20,255 bases of DNA from the NCBI GenBank assembly GCA_035712345.1, contig DASTAY010000027.1, positions 1 through 20,255 of the forward strand, written 5' to 3'. Positions within the stretch are counted from its first letter, which is position 1. The number at the start of each line of letters is the position of its first letter. Made by a program: the position numbers and the translations under genes. A model generated the notes under the pieces. The model was not told where the DNA came from and did not search any database. It saw only the letters and a program-made list of their open reading frames with translations. Source of the DNA: VRUE01 sp035712345 (GTDB lineage Bacteria > Actinomycetota > Thermoleophilia > Solirubrobacterales > 70-9). This document shows positions 14,772 through 20,255 of the stretch, piece after piece.

Positions 14772-16558
14772 TGGCCTTGATCTCAGAGGAGAGCCTGGAG
14801 CGGGTCAAGCAGGCGGCCGACATCGTCGAGGTCGTCTCGGCCCACACCGACCTGCGCCGCCAGGGCGCCCGCTGGGTCGGGCTCTGTCCCTTCCACGAGG
14901 AGCGCACGCCGTCGTTCTCGGTCGACGCGCAGGAGAAGCTCTACCACTGCTTTGGCTGCGGCGTGGGCGGCGACACGATCAAGTTCGTCGAGGAGAAGGA
15001 GGGCCTGGGCTTCGCCGAGGCGGTCGAGCTGCTCGCCGACCGCTACGGGGTCGAGCTCGAGCGCGAGAGGGAGGACCCGCGCGCGGAGGCGCGTCGTCGG
15101 CAACGTCGCCGGCTCAGCGAGCTGCTCGACCGCACGGCCGGCTTCTACGCCCAGTTCCTCTGGGAGGCCGAGGAGGCCGGGAGGGCCCGCGCCTACCTCG
15201 GGGGGCGGGGGCTGGGCGAGGAGTCGCTGCGCGCCTTCGGCGTCGGCTATGCGCCGAGCGCCTGGGACACGGTGCTGCTGCGCGGCCAGCGCGCCGGCTT
15301 CAAGGTCGAGGAGCTGCGCGCGGTCGGGCTGGCGCAGCGGGGGCGCAGCGGCGGCGAGTACGACCGCTTCCGCGAGCGGATCATGTTCCCGATCCGCGAC
15401 CGCCGCGGCCGTACGCTCGGCTTCGGCGGGCGGGCGATGCGCTCCGACCAGGGGGCGAAGTACGTCAACACGGCCGAGACCGACTTCTTCCACAAGAGCC
15501 AGATGCTCTACGGGATCGACCTGGCCAAGGAGGCGATCGCCAAGAGCGGCCGCGTCGTGGTGGTCGAGGGCTACACCGACGTGCTGGCGCTTCATCAGGC
15601 CGGGATCGAGGAGGCGGTCGGCGTGATGGGGACGGCGATCACCGAGGAGCAGGTGGCGGCGCTCTCGGGGATGGTCGACGAGGTCGTGCTGGCGCTCGAC
15701 GCCGACTCCGCCGGGCAGGAGGCGATGCTGCGGGCGCAACGGGTCGCCGCGGGGCGCAAGATGCGCCTGCGGGTGGCAGCGATGCCCGCCGGCGAGGACC
15801 CGGCCGAGATGATGGCTGCGGAAGGGGGGGCCGAGCGCTTCCACGGGCTGGTCGAGGGCGCGGTCGACCTGCCCGCCTTCCAGGTCGGGCTGGTCCTGGA
15901 CGGAACCGATGTCTCCTCGCCCGCCGAGCGCGACCGGGCGCTGAACGAGGTCGCGCCGATCGTGGCGGGCATGGGGGAGACGGCGAGCCGCGACGACCTC
16001 GTCCGGCGGGTGGCGGGGAGGCTGGACCTCGAGCCGGCGCTGGTGATGGGGCGGGTGACGGCGGCGCAGCCGCTCAGCGGCGGCAGCTCGCCAGAGCGCT
16101 CGCGGGCCTCAGCCGCGACCCCCGCGCGACCGAGGGTGCGCAGCGGGGGTGAGCTGACCTCGCGCGAACGGCGCGAGCGGGCGCTGCTGGCGATGTGCAT
16201 CGCACTGCCGGGGGAGGGCGGCGAGTACCTCGCCCGCCTCACCGAGGAGCACCTCTCGCCGAACGGCGCCCGCGCCGCCGCCTGGCTGCGCGAGCACCCG
16301 AGCGACCCGGCCTCGAATCTCCCCCACGACGACGAGCAGCTGGCGAGCCTGATCGCCGAGCTCGTCATCCTCGCCCACGACGAGCCCGCCTCGGCCGAGG
16401 CGATGGAGCTGAACTACCTGCTGCTCGAGCAGCGCCGCCTCGAGTCTCAGATAGCCGCAGCGGGCGATGCCGGCGACTACGAGCGCCGCGCTTCCCTCAG
16501 TCGCGAGCGCGCTGTGCTGGTCGAGCGGATCGCCCGCACGGAGCGGGTGGGCGGTTAG
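14771..16558 (+). CDS. dnaG: DNA primase DnaG
   Basis: DnaG makes the RNA primers for replication at the fork with DnaB helicase. The protein is 595 residues from GTG 14771, which shares its G with the dgt stop codon (TAGTG). The CHC2 zinc-binding domain has C39, H42, C60 and C63, in LCPFHEERTPSF and YHCFGCGVGGD. The RNA polymerase domain contains the toprim motifs VVVVEGYTDVLALHQAG and VVLALDADSAGQEA. A variable linker (about 435-460) precedes a helical C-terminal domain likely to bind DnaB. An in-frame TTG at 14777 is a minor alternative start. It closes the repair/replication run before tRNA-Asn. Confidence 0.96.
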   Translation: MALISEESLERVKQAADIVEVVSAHTDLRRQGARWVGLCPFHEERTPSFSVDAQEKLYHCFGCGVGGDTIKFVEEKEGLGFAEAVELLADRYGVELEREREDPRAEARRRQRRRLSELLDRTAGFYAQFLWEAEEAGRARAYLGGRGLGEESLRAFGVGYAPSAWDTVLLRGQRAGFKVEELRAVGLAQRGRSGGEYDRFRERIMFPIRDRRGRTLGFGGRAMRSDQGAKYVNTAETDFFHKSQMLYGIDLAKEAIAKSGRVVVVEGYTDVLALHQAGIEEAVGVMGTAITEEQVAALSGMVDEVVLALDADSAGQEAMLRAQRVAAGRKMRLRVAAMPAGEDPAEMMAAEGGAERFHGLVEGAVDLPAFQVGLVLDGTDVSSPAERDRALNEVAPIVAGMGETASRDDLVRRVAGRLDLEPALVMGRVTAAQPLSGGSSPERSRASAATPARPRVRSGGELTSRERRERALLAMCIALPGEGGEYLARLTEEHLSPNGARAAAWLREHPSDPASNLPHDDEQLASLIAELVILAHDEPASAEAMELNYLLLEQRRLESQIAAAGDAGDYERRASLSRERAVLVERIARTERVGG

Positions 16559-16562
16559 CCGC

Positions 16563-16568
16563 TAAATT
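16563..16568 (+). promoter_or_regulatory. -10-like TAAATT before tRNA-Asn
   Basis: TAAATT lies eleven bases before the first base of the tRNA and just after the dnaG stop, in a small AT-rich patch. A matching -35 was not found. Confidence 0.35.
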
Positions 16569-16579
16569 CCTCCTCTTGT

Positions 16580-16652
16580 TCCGGGGTAGCTCAATCGGTA
16601 GAGCACTCGGCTGTTAACCGAGGGGTTGTGGGTTCGAGTCCCACCCCCGGAG
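16580..16652 (+). tRNA. tRNA-Asn (anticodon GUU)
   Basis: The 73-base cloverleaf is complete. Acceptor TCCGGGG (16580-16586) pairs with CCCCGGA (16645-16651). The D arm contains GCTC and GAGC. The anticodon stem CTCGG/CCGAG holds the loop CTGTTAA, with anticodon GTT at 16613-16615. The T arm GTGGG/CCCAC has the loop TTCGAGT. The discriminator base is G, as usual for Asn tRNAs. The CCA end is not encoded. A minus-strand coding frame runs through the 3' half of the gene. Confidence 0.97.
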
Positions 16653-17852
16653 CTCTTTTCCCGCGCCGTGCCTCGAGGCGGCGAGCTGCTCGACCAGCTC
16701 GGCGCCTCGCGCGGCGCCGTCGTGCGCCTGCGCCCAGGCGGCCAGCTCGCCGGCGCGGGCCGTGAACGAGGGATCGTCGAGCAGCCGCCGGGCGGCCCAG
16801 CGCAACGGGCCGGGACGGCAGAGGCGCCAGGGCAGCGAGAGGCCGGCGCCCGCCCAGTCGACCCGCATCGCGGTCTCGCTCATGTCGCCGATGAAGGGGC
16901 TGATCAGCAGCGGGGTGCCGGCGGCGAGGGCGCGGGCGACGGTGCCGTGGCCGCCGTGTGAGACCACGAGCGAGGCCGCCGGCATCACCTGGCTGTAGCT
17001 CAGCCAGTCGACGAGGATCGCGTTGGGCGGCACCTCGATCGGGCTCTGCGGCACCACCCGATTGGTCGTCGCCACCACGCGTACCGCCTCGCCGGAGAAT
17101 GCGGCAAGCGCCGTGCGCACGAGATGGTTGTGGGAGTCATGGGCGGTGCTCGGGGCGACGAGGACGAGCGGATCTTCGCCGGGGGGCAGCTCGATCTCCG
17201 GGTGGGGGACCTCGAAGCTCATCGGCCCCGTCACCTCGACGCCCTGGGGCCAGCGCCGTGGATACTCGAGCTGGGGGAAGGTGCCGACCAGCGCCAGGTC
17301 GGGGCTGATGCCACCGTGGAAGCGCTCGGTCGGCGGCAGCCCGAGCCTCTCCCGCTGGCGGTTGAGATCGCCGCGCCCCTGCTCCAGGCCGATGTTCAGG
17401 GCTCGCTGTCCAAGGCGCCAGACCGCGCGGCCCAGCGGCGTGCGCGGCGGCCTCAATCCCATTGCGAAGAACGGCAGCCCGGGCTCGACCACGGGGTAGA
17501 TGTGGGGGATCAGCGTCGCCCGCGGCACGCCTGCGGCCTCCGCCGCGAGAGCGGGCGCGAGCGTGAGGATGTCGCTGACGACGGCGTGCGGGCGCATCTG
17601 CTCGAGCAGCGGCAGCAGCGCCCGCGCCGCCTCGGCCGCGTGGGCGCCCTCCTCGGAGTCCGGGTCGGGCGGCGGGAACATCCGATATTCCTCGGCGGCG
17701 GCGAAGCCCAGCCCGGCCCCCTCGACGGCCGCCCGCCGCTCCTCCCAGGTCTCGATCGTCACCTCGTGCCCGCGCCCGGCCAGCGCCCGGCCGAGCGCTA
17801 TCGCCGGAAAGACGTGCCCAGGGTCGCCGAAGGCCGCAACGAGGAACCGCAT
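16614..17852 (-). CDS. GT1-type glycosyltransferase (GT-B fold, MGT/UGT-like)
   Basis: This 412-residue protein resembles bacterial UDP-sugar glycosyltransferases that glycosylate small molecules or lipids. The N-terminal acceptor domain opens MRFLVAAFGDPGHVFPAIAL. The C-terminal donor-binding motif is SHGGHGTVARALAAG (from residue 298), followed by TPLLISPFIGDMSETAMR. The start is ATG at 17852, ten bases after the SDR stop; an earlier in-frame ATG at 17903 would overlap the SDR. The odd part is the end. No stop occurs before tRNA-Asn, so the last residues (GWDSNPQPLG) are encoded antisense to the tRNA, and the TAA (complement of 16614-16616) overlaps its anticodon loop. The true fold probably ends before this tail. 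Sugar donor and acceptor are unknown. It is likely co-transcribed with the SDR. Confidence 0.87.
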   Translation of the reverse strand: MRFLVAAFGDPGHVFPAIALGRALAGRGHEVTIETWEERRAAVEGAGLGFAAAEEYRMFPPPDPDSEEGAHAAEAARALLPLLEQMRPHAVVSDILTLAPALAAEAAGVPRATLIPHIYPVVEPGLPFFAMGLRPPRTPLGRAVWRLGQRALNIGLEQGRGDLNRQRERLGLPPTERFHGGISPDLALVGTFPQLEYPRRWPQGVEVTGPMSFEVPHPEIELPPGEDPLVLVAPSTAHDSHNHLVRTALAAFSGEAVRVVATTNRVVPQSPIEVPPNAILVDWLSYSQVMPAASLVVSHGGHGTVARALAAGTPLLISPFIGDMSETAMRVDWAGAGLSLPWRLCRPGPLRWAARRLLDDPSFTARAGELAAWAQAHDGAARGAELVEQLAASRHGAGKELRGWDSNPQPLG

Positions 17853-17862
17853 CGTCGGCCCG

Positions 17863-18594
17863 TCAGGGCGTGTCGAGCCCCTCGCTCGGCCGGGTGAAGA
17901 CAATCTCGGGCACGTGGCAGTTCGGCGACGTTCGCAGGAGGAAGCGCACCGCTTCGCCGATGTCCTCGGTTCGGATCATCTCCTCCGCCGGCACCTGGCC
18001 CTGGGCGAACTCGGTCATCGGCGTGTCGACGAAACCGGGTGCCAGCGCAGTGCACTGGATCCCCGCTGAGCCCACCTCGCGGTGGGTCGATTGGGTGAAG
18101 TTGATCACCGCGCCCTTGGTCGCGGCGTAGACGGAGAGCCAGGCCTGCCCGGATTTTCCGGCGATCGAGGCGGTGTTGACGATCAGCGCCTTGCCGTGCT
18201 CGGCGCCGGCCTCGCGCAGCATCGGCAGGCCCTCGCGGGTGCCGATGATCAGTGCCCGCAGGTTGACCGCCAGCTGCATGTCCAGGAACTTGGTCTGGAT
18301 CTCCTCCATCGGCGCGCCGATTCCCACGCCGGCGTTGTTGACCAGGGCGTCCAGCCGCCCGTAGGTCTCGCGGTGCCTTGCGAAGACGCCGACTACGTCC
18401 TCCTCGTCGGTCATGTTGGCGGCGACGCTCTGTACCTCGAAGCCGGCCTCGCGCAGCTTCGCCGCGGCGGCCTCCAGCTTCTCCGGCCGCCGGGCCGAGA
18501 CGGTCAGGGCGTGGCCCTCTTCACCGAGGGTGCGGGCGATGGCCAGCCCGATCCCGCTCGAGGCCCCAGTGATCAGTGCAGCTCGCTCCGCCAA
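17863..18594 (-). CDS. Short-chain dehydrogenase/reductase (SDR)
   Basis: This 243-residue classical SDR is an NAD(P)-dependent oxidoreductase. The cofactor motif TGASSGIG is at residues 9-16, NNAG at 86-89, and the catalytic tetrad is N111, S143, Y156 and K160 (YAATK). The residues after the first beta strands (SARRPEKL) carry arginines where NADP-preferring enzymes do, so NADPH is the likelier cofactor. The start is TTG at 18594, supported by GAGGAG six bases upstream on the same strand. The stop is ten bases before the glycosyltransferase start, so the two form a minus-strand unit. Substrate cannot be deduced; shared use of one metabolite with the glycosyltransferase is a guess. Confidence 0.92.
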   Translation of the reverse strand: MAERAALITGASSGIGLAIARTLGEEGHALTVSARRPEKLEAAAAKLREAGFEVQSVAANMTDEEDVVGVFARHRETYGRLDALVNNAGVGIGAPMEEIQTKFLDMQLAVNLRALIIGTREGLPMLREAGAEHGKALIVNTASIAGKSGQAWLSVYAATKGAVINFTQSTHREVGSAGIQCTALAPGFVDTPMTEFAQGQVPAEEMIRTEDIGEAVRFLLRTSPNCHVPEIVFTRPSEGLDTP

Positions 18595-18600
18595 GTCGGT

Positions 18601-18606
18601 CTCCTC
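18601..18606 (-). promoter_or_regulatory. Shine-Dalgarno of the SDR gene (TTG start)
   Basis: On the minus strand GAGGAG lies six bases before the TTG at 18594. It is the clearest ribosome binding site in the window and fixes that unusual start codon. Confidence 0.75.
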
Positions 18607-18628
18607 ACGCTCGTTTGCTCGCGCGCAC

Positions 18629-18634
18629 CCTATA
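18629..18634 (-). promoter_or_regulatory. -10-like TATAGG for the SDR-glycosyltransferase unit
   Basis: TATAGG on the minus strand lies about 34 bases before the TTG start, inside the 68-base divergent spacer. No good -35 was found. The lipoprotein gene starts the other way, so both promoters must fit in this spacer. Confidence 0.35.
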
Positions 18635-18662
18635 CGCCGCTCGTGGCCCTCGGCCGAATAAC

Positions 18663-19757
18663 ATGACCGCTCGCATGCCTAGGCGCCATGTCATAAGAGC
18701 ACTCGCCTTGCTGTTCGCAGTCGCCCTCTTCGTGGCCGGCTGCGGCGGTGGGTCGGACTCCGCCAGCTCGACCGGCGAGGCCGTGAACAGGCCCGCGCCG
18801 CCGAAGAGCGAATTCCCGCAGGCGGAAGGGAAGACCCTCGGCGAGATCGTCAAAGCCGCCGACGGGCACTCCGAACTGGTCGTCTCGCCGGCCGCACTCG
18901 TCTATTACAAGGGTGAGAACCGTTTCCCCTTCGGCGTCTTTCATCCCGACCGCAGCCAGGTCGACGGCGCCAAGGTCGCCCTCTACGTCGCCAAGGTGCC
19001 GCCGGCAAAGGGTGGCGGCAGCGGCACCGGCAAGAACGGAAAGCAGAAGAAGGGCGCCGTGGCCCGCGCCCGCACCGAAGCGCTCGAAGAGCCGGCGATC
19101 GGCCCCTTCCCCGCTGCGATCGAAAGCCTCGCGACGAAGCCCGCTTACCGGGCGCAGACGACGACCAGCGACCCCGACGCGGCGACGATCGTCTACACGA
19201 CCGACATCGACTTCCCCAGCAACGGCGAGTGGCGTATCGCGGCACTGATCAAGCAGGGCGACGAAACCGTCGCCACGCTGCTGCCGAGTGCGACCGTCGG
19301 CGAATTCGAGCGGGTGCCGAAGGTCGGGCAGAAGGCGCCGAAGATCCACACCCCGACGCCGGCGGATGTCGGCGGCGACCTCTCGAAGATCACCACGCGG
19401 ATACCGCCGGACACGCAAAACCGGGTCGATTACGCCGATGTGCTCGGAAAAGAACCGATCTTCCTCTTGTTTGCGACCCCCCAGTTCTGCCAGAGTCGGG
19501 TATGCGGGCCCGTCGTCGACGTGGCCGAGCAGGTCAAAGACCAGTTCGGCGACAAGGCCGCATTCATCCATATGGAGATCTACAACGAAAACGACCCGAG
19601 CAAGGGCGTGCGCCCGCAGGTGCGGGCCTTCCACCTGCCGAGCGAGCCGTGGCTGTTCGCGATCGACCGCAACGGTGTCATCAAAGCCGTGGTCGAGGGC
19701 GCCTTCGGCGTCGATCGCATGACCAAAGTCGTGGAAAAGGTGATCGGCGAAGGATGA
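18663..19757 (+). CDS. Putative lipoprotein with C-terminal thioredoxin-like domain
   Basis: This 364-residue protein has a lipoprotein signal: basic n-region MPRRHVIR, a hydrophobic core, and the lipobox VAGC with Cys27 to be lipidated, then GGGSDSASS. It should be anchored on the outer face of the membrane. Residues of about 50-130 form an unrecognised domain with the pattern FPFGVFHPDRSQVDGAKVAL. A Gly/Lys-rich linker follows. The C-terminal part (about 260-360) reads as a thioredoxin fold: IFLLFATPQFCQSRVCGP, then FIHMEIYNE and EPWLFAIDRNGVIKAVVEG, which carries the position of the cis-proline. The cysteines C276 and C281 are spaced C-x4-C rather than CxxC, so classical disulfide exchange is uncertain. 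An ATG at 18675 is an equally good start (Cys23). The stop overlaps the Hpt gene as ATGA. Confidence 0.8.
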   Translation: MTARMPRRHVIRALALLFAVALFVAGCGGGSDSASSTGEAVNRPAPPKSEFPQAEGKTLGEIVKAADGHSELVVSPAALVYYKGENRFPFGVFHPDRSQVDGAKVALYVAKVPPAKGGGSGTGKNGKQKKGAVARARTEALEEPAIGPFPAAIESLATKPAYRAQTTTSDPDAATIVYTTDIDFPSNGEWRIAALIKQGDETVATLLPSATVGEFERVPKVGQKAPKIHTPTPADVGGDLSKITTRIPPDTQNRVDYADVLGKEPIFLLFATPQFCQSRVCGPVVDVAEQVKDQFGDKAAFIHMEIYNENDPSKGVRPQVRAFHLPSEPWLFAIDRNGVIKAVVEGAFGVDRMTKVVEKVIGEG

Positions 19758-20119
19758 GCGAGAAAACCGCCCCCGACCCCGAGCTGCTCAAGTCCTTTGC
19801 CGAAGAGGCGCGACGGCGATGCGACGTGATCGCGGCAGGGCTCGCCACCGAGACCGAAGACTTCGAGACCCTGCGCTCCGAAGCGCATGCGCTGAAGGGG
19901 ACCGCGGGCGCCGTGGGTCTGCGCCGCCTCGCCGAGCTGGCCGGGCTGATGGAATCCGACCTCGCGGAAGCGAAGAAGTCGGGCGAGCTGCGCGGCGGCC
20001 GCTCACAGCAGATCGCCGACGCCGCGAAGGCGCTCTCAGAAGGCGCGAACGCAGCAGCCCAGGGCGAAGAAGAGCCCCCCGACGTCGGCCGTTCCCTCGC
20101 TCAGCTCTTCAGCGCCTAG
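19754..20119 (+). CDS. Free-standing Hpt (histidine phosphotransfer) domain protein
   Basis: This 121-residue protein carries the Hpt signature EAHALKGTAGAVGLRRLAEL, with the phospho-accepting residue at H45. In multistep phosphorelays such a protein passes a phosphate between receiver domains. The rest is helical, and the acidic, Pro-containing tail (EGEEEPPDVGRSL) follows the expected four-helix bundle. No histidine kinase, receiver or chemotaxis gene is in the window. It overlaps the upstream lipoprotein gene by ATGA, so the two are almost certainly co-expressed. Its TAG stop (20117-20119) lies inside the CCTAGC that borders the insertion sequence, so the coding sequence appears intact. 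Partners are unknown. Confidence 0.82.
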   Translation: MSEKTAPDPELLKSFAEEARRRCDVIAAGLATETEDFETLRSEAHALKGTAGAVGLRRLAELAGLMESDLAEAKKSGELRGGRSQQIADAAKALSEGANAAAQGEEEPPDVGRSLAQLFSA

Positions 20120-20120
20120 C
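20115..20120. other. Probable IS481 target site (CCTAGC, NCTAGN type)
   Basis: CCTAGC directly precedes the IS terminus TGTAAGACCC and holds the stop codons of both the Hpt gene and, on the other strand, the transposase. IS481 is known to insert at NCTAGN and duplicate six bases. Only one copy can be seen, because the other end lies outside the window. Confidence 0.65.
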
Positions 20121-20255
20121 TGTAAGACCCAAGCAGGTTGTTCCGCTTCAGCTCGCCGAGGCGAGCTCCGGGCGGCTTGTGGCTGAGGGAGCCGTGTGGT
20201 CTGCGCCAGTTATAGAACTCCAGCCAGCCGGGTAGCGCCGCGGTGCGCTCGACCG
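20116..20255 (-). CDS. IS481-family transposase, C-terminal end (cut by window edge)
   Basis: The minus strand encodes the last 45 residues of a DDE transposase. ALPGWLEFYNWRRPHGSL is followed by SHKPPGARLGEL and the ending NNLLGSYS, which is characteristic of the IS481 family. The N-terminal helix-turn-helix and the DDE core lie beyond the right edge. The final serine codon is completed and the TAG stop supplied by the flanking CCTAGC rather than by the IS. The stop codons of this gene and the Hpt gene overlap in convergent orientation. Whether the element is intact cannot be judged. Confidence 0.88.
   Translation of the reverse strand, partial: VERTAALPGWLEFYNWRRPHGSLSHKPPGARLGELKRNNLLGSYS
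20121..20255 (-). mobile_element. IS481-family insertion sequence, transposase 3' end (partial)
   Basis: The element appears to begin at TGTAAGACCCAAGCAGGTTG (from 20121), its transposase-3' terminal repeat, which also encodes the transposase C-terminus. As I remember it, the IS481 terminus of Bordetella has the same design (TGT start, AGGTTGT about 15 bases in). The rest of the element, about 1 kb in this family, lies beyond the window. Confidence 0.8.

Overview
The window is a gene-dense, very GC-rich stretch (about 70% GC by eye) from an actinobacterium. Evidence for this is the order nadK, recN, steA, steB, pyrG, xerD. From memory, that order matches the Mycobacterium tuberculosis Rv1695-Rv1701 neighbourhood, and SteA/SteB are actinobacterial cell-separation proteins. 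The DUF3866 and M20 genes, and the absence of corynebacterial markers, suggest a deep lineage such as Thermoleophilia (Solirubrobacterales or Gaiellales). That placement is inference.

Layout. 1-731 is the 3' part of nadK. 792-2315 is a DHA2-type MFS exporter, followed by a spacer with a perfect 48-bp tandem duplication. 2519-12022 is a co-directional run: recN, steA, a possible 22-codon ORF, steB, a MraY/WecA-like phosphoglycosyltransferase, pyrG, an M20 peptidase, a DUF3866 gene and xerD. Several junctions overlap by four or five bases (ATGA, GTGA, TAATG), so translation is probably coupled. A perfect 18-bp inverted repeat separates xerD from a second co-directional run: mutM, recO, dgt-like and dnaG (12096-16558). 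tRNA-Asn(GUU) follows.

From 16614 to 18594 the coding strand switches. A TTG-started SDR oxidoreductase and a GT1-type glycosyltransferase form a minus-strand pair. The last codons of the glycosyltransferase run antisense through the tRNA gene. A divergent plus-strand pair follows: a lipoprotein with a thioredoxin-like domain, then a free-standing Hpt domain. The window ends inside an IS481-family element whose terminus abuts a CCTAGC sequence containing the Hpt stop codon.

Function. The left block combines NADP supply, recombinational repair, CTP synthesis, chromosome-dimer resolution and envelope/cell-separation functions. The second block covers base-excision repair, recombination, dNTP control and replication priming. 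The part right of the tRNA looks accessory. No CRISPR array, phage module or obvious defence system was found. The least ordinary items are the IS end that takes its stop codon from its target, the SteA-SteB-phosphoglycosyltransferase cassette, the TAATG-coupled small ORF, the xerD-mutM palindrome, and the orphan Hpt protein coupled to a lipoprotein.
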